NCBI GenBank assembly: GCA_003991915.1
Contig: RQTK01000088.1
Coordinates: forward strand, 591,340-655,339
Reading direction: 5' to 3'
DNA length: 64,000 bases
Source of the DNA: Elysia chlorotica
Lineage: Eukaryota; Mollusca; Gastropoda; Plakobranchidae
Under the pieces are notes generated by a model that worked only from the letters and a program-made list of their open reading frames with translations, ran no database searches and was not told where the DNA came from. Shown here piece after piece: positions 12,501-24,800 of this stretch (positions within the stretch are counted from its first letter, which is position 1; every line of letters starts with the position of its first letter). Both the position numbers and the translations under genes were made by a program.

Positions 12501-13062
12501 AGGACATTCTATCCTTTTTAGTTCATCTCAATTTGCTAAATGCATCAGTCTAATTTGGTTTACAATTAAAATTTGTCCACAATTATGTGAAATAATAAAG
12601 ATCTGCAATCCATCGGTTAATATTGATCTCTGTAATACACTGATTACATTTTCTATACTTTGTAAAAAAAAAAAAAATTAAATATCGATTTATAAAAAAA
12701 AAAAAAATCAAATTAAACAAAATAATTGAGAAAATCATAATTTTTATTATAATATCTTGCGACCAACCCTGAAGATTGGATGCTGAGAATGAATTTGGTA
12801 AATTTAAATCTTTTCTTTAAAGGAAAAAAAAAGATTTTTCTTCTCTAGATAACAATAGCCCATATTTTGTTTTAAAATAAATTTTTTAGTCTGGTATATC
12901 TAGATAGCTTAAAAAAATTTATTTGCTACAAATCTCACCGCACACTGTAGAGTAAAAGATGTGGGTTATAATGTTCAGCATGTACATCTAAATGCCTGTA
13001 TGTATAATTAAGACTTTACCTGTCTTTGCATTACTGTTGGTGTTCGACTGATTTTGCCCCAT
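9381..13062 (-). CDS. Small ubiquitin-like domain protein, probably N-myristoylated (gene model incomplete)
   Basis: Three exons on the minus strand make a plausible gene: 13062-13020, 11661-11599 and 9548-9381. The protein would begin MGQNQS, a Gly2/Ser6 start of the type used by N-myristoyltransferase. It continues with a polar acidic stretch (QESDESDDDG) and ends with a typical ubiquitin-fold C-terminal half. That half has the central helix (IKEVKRDIEKKFNIP), a hairpin (IRAYLENGKEELPDE), the short loop FHELGI and the last strand (NLIVYDS). It then stops after KK, without a diglycine, so conjugation is unlikely. The first two exons join in phase, but a middle exon carrying the first beta hairpin is missing from the model. 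An open stretch ending at 10019 is the best candidate. I do not recognise an orthologue. Confidence 0.6.
9541..10165. repeat. Direct duplication of intron sequence plus splice acceptor
   Basis: About 9541-9690 and 10013-10165 are near-identical, including TGAGGAGAGCAACAAAGAGT and GACAAGGAATAATG. The duplicated block covers a minus-strand splice acceptor (CTCCTCAG) and the first bases after it, about 470 bp apart. Confidence 0.85.
9900..10019 (-). CDS. Candidate middle exon of the ubiquitin-like gene (unresolved)
   Basis: After the duplicated acceptor, the minus strand is open and reads VKVKVLVSLQQEDI, which could be the first beta strand of a ubiquitin fold. With the first acceptor the phase does not fit the upstream exon (phase 1 entry gives an early stop). 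An acceptor 13 nt further in would restore the frame. No strong donor is visible, though weak phase-0 donors exist. It may equally be an accidental open frame created by the duplication. Confidence 0.25.
10181..10217. repeat. (GT)n microsatellite with G run
   Basis: Alternating GT followed by a run of ten G, inside the ubiquitin-like gene's intron. Confidence 0.9.
10900..11270. repeat. LINE 3'-end remnants with (GATAA)n tails in inverted orientation
   Basis: A plus-strand segment ends in repeated CTTAT units at about 11022-11040. A facing segment begins with repeated GATAA at about 11241-11262, followed by AACTTTCATTCATCCACAAG. Pentamer tails after a short conserved block are common at the 3' ends of some LINE families; the family here is inferred. 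Confidence 0.5.
11599..11661 (-). CDS. Ubiquitin-like gene, second recognised coding exon
   Basis: A 63-nt exon between a TTTCAG acceptor and a GTATGT donor. It is entered and left in phase 1 and encodes AKQRPQESDESDDDGMPKIVN, a charged, probably disordered linker. The phase agrees with the exon at 13020-13062. Confidence 0.5.
12327..12380. repeat. Possible short Tigger/pogo-like MITE
   Basis: The segment starts CAGTAGTCCCAATTTTAACG, ends TTTTACTG and is flanked by TA. The ends are partly inverted, as in short pogo-type elements. The match is by eye and weak. Confidence 0.3.
13020..13062 (-). CDS. Ubiquitin-like gene, first coding exon
   Basis: It encodes MGQNQSNTNSNAKT followed by a GTAAAG donor, leaving one base (phase 1). 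Gly2 and Ser6 fit the MGxxxS myristoylation pattern. The start was chosen because it gives this motif and joins in frame to the next exon. The 5' UTR and promoter are not defined. Confidence 0.5.
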
Positions 13063-13149
13063 CTTCAGTTACAAGCTCCTGTTGTAAGGGTTCCAACTCG
13101 ATTATGGGAGAACCTAAGATTGATAGGGAACTGAATGAACAGTAACCTG

Positions 13150-13460
13150 CACTTAAAACACCAATGATTTTAATTCTTGTCTTAGAAAAATTAAATATCT
13201 TTAAGTTTCTGGCAAATCATTGAAAAAAATAACATACAGAGAGGCCTAGGTACGCTTCCTTATGGTACACCACTAATTACTGTTGACAACTCTGAGACAG
13301 ATCCATTCGCTGACACTCGGCGCGATTCGCTGTCTCCTTCCAATTAGGAGAGATTCTAAACAATGATTCTACAATTAGTCATCTATTTTCCGCACTATAT
13401 TTATAAATAGATCTCATGTAATTTAAAGGAATCCCCAATTTAAAAGTTTGCTAGAAGTTT
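13150..13460 (-). mobile_element. Degenerate LINE reverse-transcriptase remnant
   Basis: On the minus strand, frames broken by stops and shifts show LLNWG, then GVP-x-GSV, followed after a frameshift by NDLPE. This is the order seen in LINE RT palm motifs (GVPQGSVLGPLLF, then NDLP). The copy is old and inactive. It lies just upstream of the ubiquitin-like gene's first exon. Confidence 0.65.
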
Positions 13461-15075
13461 CCCGAGGAACTCTCACTGAGCAGAGAAATTTTGGCTAACG
13501 AGCTAGATCTAGACTTTTACATCTAAAATTTAGATCTAGATCTAGATCTATATCTAATCCCTAGATCTATTTAACTTGACGGGAGAAAAAAACCAAAAAA
13601 CAAAACAAAAACAAAAACAACTACACGAAGTCGTTGAATGTAAAAGTATAATCAATCACTCGGAAACTCGGATTTTTTACAACAGTGCAGTATAGTGATC
13701 CAGTCTAATTTTATAAAACTTTTAAAATTATAGCCTATTTATCGCGAAAATGTAACTGACTTTCTGTTTAATGTTGACCACAGAAACCAGCCAGACACCT
13801 TTTTTTTTTTATCGATAGCAACTCTGTGGTATTGACAAAATTGACATGTTTTTTACTTGAATGAACTCCCTTGGTCGTATCTCTTTATTTTTGCTTCCGG
13901 TTTCATTTTCGCTCTGGCTTCAGTGCATTACTGCATTATTACTCTAAGCCAGTTAGGCTTAGGCCACACTAACTTCACAACAAAGCATCAGACCAGCTAG
14001 ATCTACTACTAGATTATCACAGATCTAATAGTAGATCTACCCAAACCCAGTAAGCTTTGCAGCCTCAGGCTGTTGGTATTGTAGCCGCTAACTAAGGTAG
14101 AGGAGTGTCTATGCGCACTAGATGAGTAGATCTAGATTCTAGATGTAAAATATTATTCAAGAAATCCATTTGGCGTAAACTGAGACTCTTTTGCTAAGTA
14201 CTCTTCTTGTCAAACCCCGATCATCTTAGAACCCATTTTTCCTGTCTCTCCAGATGGATGTTCTTAGGTGAAGACCACTGTCCCTAGTCCATGGAACAAA
14301 TTGTTTTAAAAATCATGTGGCTCTTTGAAGGGTGGGTCTGGCAGCTTTTTGGGTGTGAAAAAATGGGGTTTGGCAGGACTGTTCACCTGATTAACTGATG
14401 CTGAGTGTTACGCTGTTATCGTCATCTATTTTTTCTTTCATAAAACTTTAACATACATTTCTATTATGCTGAGAAGTTAGTTGATTTCACGATCTTGCTT
14501 GTTTCTGCTTCTAAATAATTGTTTATAAATATTAGGCTACTAATCGTGTGGTATAAATAAATGAGAAGCTAGCAATTACTTTTAGCTTATTACATATATT
14601 TATTACATAACTGCATTATTAGTAATTACATTACTATTACATAAATTTAGAGAAGGGTGGAATTTTAAGGTAACATTGCTGCCCTAATCCCTGCCTCATC
14701 AGTTCTCCACAACTCCAGGTACATATTTTCAAGCGGCTTTTTATTATAATGGCCTTCAAAAGTAGTTGGGATTGAAGCACCAGTTTAGCCTTTAAATCAG
14801 GGGATGGATAAACTTTTCAAAGAAGTTTCCTTATGGTCATATATCTTGCCTTAAAATGCTGCAATGAAAGCTTGAAACAGACTGCAACAGAATGTAAATA
14901 GACACATGAAACATTTAAAGGTTTAGAATCTTGGCTCAGTTATGATCAAAATTTTCCAGATAATAGAATTTTTTCTTTTTTATCTTTGCATGAGTTATCT
15001 CGCATCACTGATCTATGTTGGAATTAAGCTTAGATTTGATCTTGCTCTGTCTCCCAAAATTTTTCTACTTTTCAG
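13461..15075. other. Divergent intergenic region between the ubiquitin-like gene and CPSF1
   Basis: It contains TCTAGATC-type repeats (about 13503-13560 and 14118-14140). A GCTTCCGGTTTC sequence near 13893 includes an ETS-type CCGGAAGC site on the minus strand, common near housekeeping-gene start sites. A segment near 14325-14385 resembles the internal part of the MITE at 44386-44807. CPSF1's non-coding first exon must lie here or further upstream, because the first coding exon begins after a splice acceptor. Confidence 0.4.
13885..13905. promoter_or_regulatory. Candidate ETS-type core promoter element
   Basis: TTGCTTCCGGTTTC lies in the divergent gap between two genes that start outward. 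This is a motif guess only, with no TSS evidence. Confidence 0.2.
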
Positions 15076-15109
15076 GAAAGGCAGCCTCTTTTATTTGTAA
15101 AGTGCAGCG
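15076..15109 (+). other. CPSF1: CPSF1 5' UTR segment of the first coding exon
   Basis: A TTTTCTACTTTTCAG acceptor ends at 15075 and the start codon follows 34 nt later, so at least one upstream non-coding exon is expected. Confidence 0.6.
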
Positions 15110-15253
15110 ATGCACTTTATGTACAAACAGATTCACCCTCCCACTGGGATTGAGCATTGTCTGTATGCTCATTTTTTTGGCTGGGAGGAGAAGAATCTCA
15201 TTCTTGCAGGTGTTAACCACCTTCATGTCTACCGCCTTAGTGCAGAACAGGAT
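15110..15253 (+). CDS. CPSF1: CPSF1 coding exon 1 (residues 1-48)
   Basis: Start codon at 15110; encodes YKQIHPPTG and [12 protein letters not shown] of the first propeller blade. GTGAGT donor, phase 0. Confidence 0.93.
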
Positions 15254-16516
15254 GTGAGTACTTTTAATTTCTTTTTTTTTACCAATTTCTTGTAGAAACA
15301 TGATTTTAAATGAAGCCTCAAGTGTACTTTCAGAAGTCCAATGTTAAATACATGTATATGATATCCTTAATTGTTAGTATTATAAATGGTAACAAGTAGA
15401 TTCGAGTGAAACAGGATGATTAAATTCTTTATGGTTGAAGGTTTAAATTCATCTGAGAACCTAAAGTCTTTCAAATGGAGGAAATTTTATAAAACTCGAG
15501 ACATAAGCAGTTGTCTTTATCATATTTTTTTCAAAGTCACATTAAAAAAAGTTGGAGTAGACATTGGATTTAAAAAAAAAAATTGAAAACGCCAAGATGT
15601 TAGCTTTGAATAACTTTCCTAAGTTTACCAATTTTCATGCTTCCTCAGCTTGTTCAACCGGATGGTAGTGTTACAGCACCTTTGCCTGAAGCAGGTCACC
15701 TACTTTTTATCACATCTGAATTTTTTACAGCAAGCAACTAATAGATCTATGGCAAAAAGAACAACAACAAAGCAAAACAATTTTATGTACTGAGAAATGA
15801 AATGAAAAATGTTTCCATAAGTTCCCATTAAGCATTATATGATATATTACTTACTTTTAAAAACAGATGCAAAATTTTTTTTTTTTCAAATTTAATCTAA
15901 ATGCTTTCATTGGTATTGAAGTTTGACTCCAATCATCCCCACTTTCTTTTCCAACCAATATGCTTATTTTTCAATATTCTGTGCTTTGGCTTCAGGGGAT
16001 TCCAAAACTCGTCTTGAATGTGTGGCATCATTTAGTCTTCATGGCAACATTCAGTCCATGCAGGCAGTCAAGTTGGCTGGTGCAAGCCGTGATGTCTTAC
16101 TTCTTGGTTTCCTTGATGCAAAGGTAAAATAAATCTAGGGGAGGGAAATGTGAAACCTCAGAAGTTTAGCTTATATATATATAACATAGACCTGCATGTG
16201 TTCTGACAATCACTGCCAAAACTCGAGTGAAGTTATATTATCGGCGTGTTGACAACCCACCACTCTATGAGCGGCTAGCAGTCGAGCACCGGCAGTGGAC
16301 GTGGATCGGCAACAGTCGATCATGGGATTGCAGACAGTGTCAGAAGTTTCCGACAATATTGTCAGCAAGTTTCTGACAAAATCTGATGGTATTTTAACTT
16401 TAAAAAATATTATGCTCTTTTGTTTTTTCATTCAACCTTGAAAACATTTTTTTTTCCCGATCTATCTTGATATAGAAATCTAGATCTAGATAGTCTACCT
16501 CAACCTACATTAGGTC

Positions 16517-16574
<58 letters not shown>

Positions 16575-18777
16575 CCTCCCTCTCTGTCTCCTTTCTTTAC
16601 TTATATGAATTTGACCATTTTTATTCCTTTCTCTTTCTCTCTTCCTATCTCTCCTCTCTCTCTCACGGCGGCGAAAATGCACCGATTCCGTTCACTTTAG
16701 TTTTGAGCAATAAATAAGCAGACACCTGACAGGCCAGCGATGACCACCGTCTCACGAGGGGTCATCGGGGGGTTAATGGCTTTTCACCCGATGCAGGTAC
16801 CGACCTATTGCCTGAGCGCATTTTTACGGAAAATTTTTCAAAACTCAACACTTTGTTTTATCGCGCAGTTTAAACCACACTGATTAAATCATTATTTTCT
16901 TTTTATAAGTTATTTCTCCAAATATGAACATTTCCGAGGAACTAAATTTTATATGGATAGGTACATCCTGTCTAATGCTATAACAGCTTTAATTGGTTGA
17001 TGTAAATCCGTAATTATTACTAGGATTGTTATTTTTAATTTAAGTTTTTAACTACTTTTCCACCATAGAGAAAGTATATTTTTGATTTAACATAATTGTG
17101 TTTTTTTCTAGTTTACAAAGATATAAATTTTGTCTGCTGCACATGGGTGGCTAAAATGTAGTGTTCCATTTTGTTGAAAGCGTGCTATGATATTTGTATA
17201 TTTTATTCTGATATCATACTTTTAATATAGAATAAATAAGGTAAAACGATACGGATTTGTTCAGTACTTTAATTATTTCTATGATACATGATAATTATCC
17301 ATTGTTGGAATTAAATGGAAAAGAAGAAGAAGGTGAAGACGACGACGACGAAGAAGAAGAAAAAGCAGCAGCAGAAGAAGAAGAAGAAGAAGAAGAAGAA
17401 GAAGAAGAAGAAGAAGAAGAAGAAGAAGAAGAAGAAGAAGAAGAAGAAGAAGAAGAAGAAGAAGAAGAAGAAGAAGAAGAAGAAGAAGAAGATGAAGATA
17501 AAGAAGAAGAAGATGAAGATGAAGAAAAAATAATAAGGAGGAGTGGGATTAGCATGTGCTACACTGTCTTAACATAATATTTTTGATATATATGGCTATC
17601 CCACTGATGACTAAAATCCTCTACGCCGATCAGTTATCATTATTAGGTCCAGAACGAGAAGATTACTGAGAGTGCGAGTGACTTGTCATGTTTATGATCC
17701 TTTTATCTAGTGAACCCCAGGCGTGCAGCAGAATCTAAAAACAAAGACTTTTTCAGTAAAAAGAAGAAGAAGAAGAAGAAGAAGAAGAAGAAGAAAAAGA
17801 AGAAGAAGAAGAAGAAGAAGAAGAAGAAGAAGAAGAAGAAGAAGAAGAAGAAGAAGAAGAAGAAGAAGAAGAAGAAGAAGAAGAAGAAGAAAAAGAAGAA
17901 GAAGAAGAAGAAGAAGAAGAAAAAATAATAAGGAGGAGTGGGATTAGCATGTGCTACACTGTCTTAACATAATATCTTTGATATATATATGGCTATCCCA
18001 CTGATGAATAAAATCCTCTACGCCGATCAGTTATCATTATTAGGTCCAGAACGAGAAGATTACTGAGAGTGTGAGTGACTTGTCATGTTTATGATCCTTT
18101 TATCTAGTGAACCCCAGGCGTGCAGCAGAATCTAAAAACAAAGACTTTTTCAGTAAACCAATGTCTTTTATCATGCGAAATTTTAGGCATTTTTATAGTC
18201 AACATTTAATGCTTTAAAAGATTGAAGCAACTGCCTTGAAATTAAGTTTCTTTCACGAACTGAGTCATTTCAAACTTTATTTTTTTAAGTCATAATGTAT
18301 GTATTTTTCCACTTTCTTCGAACAGAATGATGCACATTGGCTTGTCTTTTTAAATATATCCTTCAAAAAAAGATTATTCTATTGCAAGTAGTGTGATTTT
18401 CTGTTTAAAAAAGGGTATCAATCGCATTCCACGCATTCCGCCCGCATGCCTTTTCCTGCCGCACAGGTAAAATTTCTGACCAGAGAAGGTGCTTGCCCAC
18501 CCGCGGTGAGCTGTCAGATAAGGGTGCAAGATTTACGGGCTTAGAGCTCGCTGCTCACAAACTAAAGTGAACAGGATTCGTCGCCGTGCTCTCTCTCTTT
18601 ATTTCTCTCCACAAATTTAAGTTCGACCTTCTTCTTTGTCTCTCTCTCTCTTTCTCTCCCCCTCTCTCTCACTCCACAAATTCAACTTTGACCCTTTTCT
18701 TCTTCTCTCATCTCTCTTACTCACTTTCTCTCCATCCCTCTATCCCCCTAATTTAAATTCAACCTTTTTTTTTCTTA

Positions 18778-18817
<40 letters not shown>

Positions 18818-21800
18818 TCTCCTCCTTTCCAAGTCTCTTTTCCCCCTACAGTTTGACATAATTGTATTATGACACCTTCAAATTTTGCACATTTGTTACA
18901 ATGTTAGGAAATACATGTATTGGTATATATCTTTTATGTAGATCATCTGAAAACCTGTCCCAAAATTCCTATATGTTAAAATAATTTGAATCAGAATGAG
19001 ATAGTAAAAAATATTCCTATAAATACAAATTCTGAATTTTAGGATATCAACATAAGTTTCAAACAGACCCTTTTTCACTTTTCAAGAGCTTTATAATGAC
19101 AAAACAAATTTCTATCAGTTAACTTTGAAATTTTCACTAAAACTGTTTAAGGTTTAAAAAGTGTCCTCTTTTAATGTTGGCATTAAGTCAAGATTGAGCG
19201 TGGTGATGGGTGCGAAAAAGTTAAGATAATTTGATTAGTGTCACATGCAGGTCTAATAAAATCAGTCAAACCTGGAAACTAGCCCTTTCCTAGAAAATGC
19301 CTAAAAAGTCATACCCTAGTAATTCTTGTTTTGATTGGAACAGGAATTGCTCCAGAATCAAATACTTTTTTTTATATATATTTCCTAAGATTGTATAGTT
19401 TCTGGGTTTGACACCAACATATGGAGATTTTAAACTGTATTTGACAGGAAGTTTGCACTAAGTGTGATAAAACAGAAAATGGTCATCCTTCTACTTCAAA
19501 TGACATAATTATTTATATGGTATAAAATACAATATGTTTAAATTTCTTTCTGTCTACAGCTCTCTGTGGTAGAGTATGATCCCAGTACTCACGACCTCAA
19601 AACTTGCTCTCTTCATCAGTTCGAGGATTATGACCTTCAAGTAAGTAAAATATCAAGTTATTGCATTATTCTTTTACAGTGCAAAAAAACATACTTAGTC
19701 TAGATTTCTTTGCTAACATTTCAGTTACAGACATAGGGGTGTAAGTATACAGTAGTGGTAGCGTCCAGCTCATGGTAACAATATAAGAATAAGAAGGCTT
19801 ACCGCGACTTTTCTAAGCTACTGCGACATACTTTCAGCCTATAGACGTCACTCCTTTTTTAAATTGTAACTTTGAGTTAGTGAAATGGGGGCTCTTTCAT
19901 TTTTTTCATGTATGATACCTTATTGCCCAGATTTGGTTTTAAGAAGAGGCATTGTGGCTGTTAATGATTGATTATAAAACCTTTTAAAACCCTTAACTCT
20001 AGGATACAGAGTGATGGTAAGATTGAAATAAACGTTATCAGAAAAACAAATTTACCAAATAAAATCCGAAAGCACAACCTTCACATAATCAGGTTTGATA
20101 TGATATAATAATCTACATGTATTTGTTTGAGAACATGATACCAAATTTCAACTAACTGTAAAGCCAAGACAGTGTAACTTCTCCAAATAAGCACAATTGT
20201 TATTAACACAACAGTTCAAATTTGAAAACAACTTAAGGTTAACTGTAGTTCAATTAATTAATAACAGTGGTAATTATTACATTTTTTTCATGTATCCCTT
20301 TTTGTTTTAACATTACAATTTTATAGTCGTTAAGGCTACATGAAAATTTGAAATATTCCTTCGTCCATAAAAATACACCACCAGTCTGGGCACACCACCA
20401 ACTACCATTTGCCCTTGGTGCGAACTGATCCTGATGGACGCTGTGCAGGGATGCTGATATATGGCTCTCATTTAGTTGTGTTGCCCTTTAGGAAGGAGAT
20501 CTCTTCAGACGATGTTGAGTCTATTGGAAAGTGAGTCAAGCTAACCTAGTGTAAATTCAAAGTCTTACTGAAAGAGTATCTGGGGAATAATTTCCACAAA
20601 TGTGACTGTGACTTTTCATAAAATGTTTGTAAACCCTTCACAATGAGGTTTTTTTCTTCTTCTTCATTTATAAGGTAACATTTTTTATCTTTGTTTTAAA
20701 ATAAGATATGCCTTTATTATCCCATAACTAAACATTTCTTGGTCGTTCAATAATACATTTGATTCAATATCACAACATCTCTGTGTGAGATAAAAAATAA
20801 TAATAATGATGATAGAATAAAATAAGCATTTTACATTTAGATGTAAAATTGTTTACATTATACACTGCCTGACATACATAATTATTATTTAGAAACACAT
20901 ACCTCTTTAGGCAGATACAAGAATACACATACCATTTCAAACACAAGTCCTCTCAGTATGGCATTGAGTTTAGTTGGTTTAACGTCCAGCGTCAGTACTA
21001 TATAGGCTAGAATGTGGACGGGCCCCAGGACCGACGTGGGATAATTTTATGTGCTGCCACACACAAAAACGGGCGAGGATACCATGACTCCTGTCTCAGT
21101 TGGTTACATTATACTGACACTGACCCAACCAGTTACAGGGAAACAACAATACAGCTTCCTCTCATTTAGTTAATGACATATCAGATAAACCACTGTATGT
21201 AATATACACATTAACTGATATTGTGTGATCATGGTGTTGCAATTTTATACTTGCAGATCTCCCATTATGTCATCATACACCATTGACCTCAGAAAGATGG
21301 ATGAAAAGATCATCAACATCATAGACATCCAATTCTTGCATGGCTATTTTGAACCCACGGTCTTCATTTTGTATGAGCCTCTTGCTACATGGGCAGGGTA
21401 AGATTTACACGCGAAAATGCCATCAGATGAATTTTGCTTCTCATTTGTTGAGAAAAAAATGATTTAGTTTAATTATTTTATGTAGCATGTTGATTTCTTG
21501 TCTCACAGAAACATGTTTCAAAAGTAACTTCCATAAGGGTCTATGCAAAAATTTGACTCATCTCTTTTCCCCCTCCCCCCTTGGAATCCATATCCATTTT
21601 AACATGTACAGTTGTATAAATATCTCCCAATATCAATTCTAGATGGTGCAGAGACAGTTTTAACTCTTTAAAACCTGAGCTTAATTCCACATTTTGACGG
21701 AGGGTTTTGGAGAGTTGCAAAATGGGAGAGAGTGTACCTTTTTATTTTGTGTGCATTACTGTTGTTATTAGAGGTAAACCTAAAGTGTTGTATATCAAAA

Positions 21801-24800
21801 GACCACAAATTAATGAATTTTATGTACATAAAAACATTATTGATAAATGTTTATGACTTTTTGTGGGTTTTGTTGTTGTTGCAATGTTATGTAATACGCA
21901 AAAAATATTTTGTTTAAATATTAATAATTCCACATACCTGGTCATGAAAAATAGTAAATATACCTGTAGCTGTCTAGATCTGCTCTTTTTCAGTTCACCT
22001 GATGCATGTCTTTATGTGTGCAAAATCTTTTCTTCATTGGGTAATCCGTTTTTTAATCATAAAGTTATACACCTAAGCCTATAGGGCTTGTAAAATCTTG
22101 TAAAATTTGTCTGAACTAGCACTAGTATCAGAACCAGATTCGTCTTAGGAACTACTAATTCTAGTTTCTTCTTCACTAGATCTATTTAAACTTTCTTCAC
22201 CACTATCTCCGAGGTTTGCAAATAAATGCTAAACTTCTTCTCGAGTGTAGAGCCATGTTGTCTCAAAGCAAGATAAAACTGAACTGTCCGCTCTATACTC
22301 TTTGTTTACATGTTGATAGTTTTGATTCTTTAGGGTCATTGGTGTTGAAACGAAAGTTAAAACATCTTAGACAATCGTCACGTCAATTTTTCACTCTTTT
22401 ACTCATTCAAAAATTCATAGCTATCATTACTGTTACGTGTGTTTACCGACCGCACACTGCAGCTGCTCGTAGTTATTTTAAAGTTTAAAAAGTTAAATTA
22501 ACAAAATAAGCCCATCAGTTAAAAAAAACCAATCATCTTAAAGTGAAACATTTCCCATACCAAAACTTTGATAAAACCATACAAATAATTATCTTGACTA
22601 CTTTCACAGGCGCACAGCGGTTCGGACAGACACTTGTTGCATAGCGGCCATATCACTGAACATCCAGCAGCGAGTGCATCCTGTTATCTGGTCTCAGGCA
22701 AATTTGCCTTTTGACTGCTTTTGTGCAGCTCCCATTCCTAAGCCCATAGGTAGGCAGTCTCAACAACTTCTTCCTATTTTTTCCCCTTTTGGTCTCTTCT
22801 TGTTTCTCATAGAACCAACTTAAGCTTTTATTTGTCTTTTAAATTTTATACCTTAACCATGTATGTGCTTGTGAAGATTTTGTTGCAAAATATCCAGTCT
22901 CTCACTATCAGTGCACTTATCGTTCAGGAGCTACTCTTTCATTAAACCTTTTTTGGTGGGAATAACCTAAAATTTCTGGTGGAATTGCTTTTCATAAGCT
23001 TTTAATTTTTTAAAATTGCTCCAATTGCTTGTGAGCAAATTAATGTTGGTATTTTGAAATTTCAAAGCAATGTACAGATTCTTTTTCTTTCTTTCTTTCT
23101 TTTTTTTTTAATTTTTTTCTTTATTTGTTTATTCTTTGATCTTATATTGTTATTAACAATTGAATATAATGTGACGTCAGAAATTTTTTCAGTCAAGAAT
23201 TCAAAAGCTGCTTATATTAACCCCCCCCCCCATCGTTTCATTTTTAGGAGGTGTCCTCATTATGGCTGTCAACTCTCTGCTTTACCTCAACCAAAGTGTT
23301 CCTCCATTTGGGGTTTCTCTCAACAGTATTGCTGACTCTTCAACCAATTTTCCCCTCAGTAAGCATAGGAGAATTTGAAAAACTATAATATTACAAAAAA
23401 AAAGAATCTAAATTATTAAATAAAGAATTTAAGAGTCCGTGGAAGAAAAAAAAATCAGAATATGAAAATAAGGGAATCTGGCAAGACCACGAGACCATGA
23501 TGCACTTTGTTTAATAGCAACAACATGAGGAAAATTTAAATCAATCATTGAAGCTAACACTGACTTCTTTTATCTTTGATTAGTTCATTTCATAAACCAT
23601 AGGTTGATGTACTGAGAATCCTGAAAATGTTTCTTAGCTAGAGGAAAATAATTGTTTTTTTATTTGGAGTGCACAAAGAATTTGGAATAGGTAACAAATA
23701 TTTTTAACGTACATACCCAGTTTTTATAATTTTCTTTAAATTTACTTCAGAAATTCAAGAGAATGTGCATTGTACCCTGGACAGTGCTCGCTACACTCTT
23801 ATCTCAAATGATCGCCTAGTACTCTCCCTTAAAGGAGGAGAGCTGTGAGTAATATTGGTTTGGTGCCTAGAAATTGTTGTAAAATTCAAAATAAAAGTTG
23901 TATGCAGTTAAAATACACATTAGCATGGATCCTCCATATCAGACTTCAAGTTTTAAATGCAGTTTTAACAAATATGCTTCTTAAATTATGAAAATAAATA
24001 TAGAATACTGTAAACTTTTCTCATTTTTGTTAGTGAAATATTTGAAACGATTTAAAGTGTATTTAAATAGTTTTTCTTAAAAGTTACAAATGAGCTAGCC
24101 ATGAACATTTTTTCTTAGAGTGTTATAGGCTAAGAATAAGAGCTTTTTTTTTTTGTCCACTATACCTGTTTTAGTTATTTGTATCAAAGAATGAAAAAAA
24201 TCACCTCCTACATATGAAAAATTGTTCCTACCAAAAATGCAATAACATTTTTCTTGCTTTTTTTTTCCAGATATGTTTTGACTCTAGTGGTGGATGGAAT
24301 GAGATGTGTCAGAGAATTCCATTTTGATCGCTCGGCATCCAGTGTTTTAACTACATGTGTATGTTTCTCAAAAATTAATTACCATCTGATAAATTTGGAG
24401 ATTAATTTTTTTTATTTTTCACATAATTTAAAAATAATTAAGAACTTTTGTTTCCTTATAGGTGTAGTGATATTAATTGCAACAGTAATTGCAAATAACA
24501 TGTTTCCTTTCATAATTTTTTGCAGATGTGTGTGTGCTCAGAAAACTATTTGTTTTTGGGGTCAAGGCTTGGAAACTCACTTCTTTTGAAGTACACAGAG
24601 AAATCATCGGGAAAAATGATACAAGCAGAGGAGAAAGTAAGCGGAGCTCCCTTAAGCAAGAAACGCAGGATTGAGGGTTTGGAACAACTCGGTAATTATT
24701 AAAATAATTGTCAACCCAGTCACACTAATTTTTCAAAGGGTAGATTCATGTCTGACAGTGCTTAAATAATTTCCAGACATGTCTCCAAAGTTTTGATTTC

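Larger units (their letters stand above)
16664..18588. repeat. Inverted-repeat-flanked segment in CPSF1 intron 3
   Basis: The arm at 16664-16709 (CACGGCGGCGA...GTTCACTTTAGTTTTGAGCA) is repeated in reverse complement at 18552-18588. The arms are imperfect, with a small gap. They enclose 1.8 kb containing both GAA tracts, and CT-rich tracts lie outside both arms. A large non-autonomous DNA transposon is possible but no target-site duplication was found. Confidence 0.6.

Noticed and set aside
17257-17577. 106-residue Glu-rich open frame
   Set aside because: It is a translation of the GAA microsatellite; other frames give poly-Lys, poly-Arg and poly-Ser. It lies in a CPSF1 intron.
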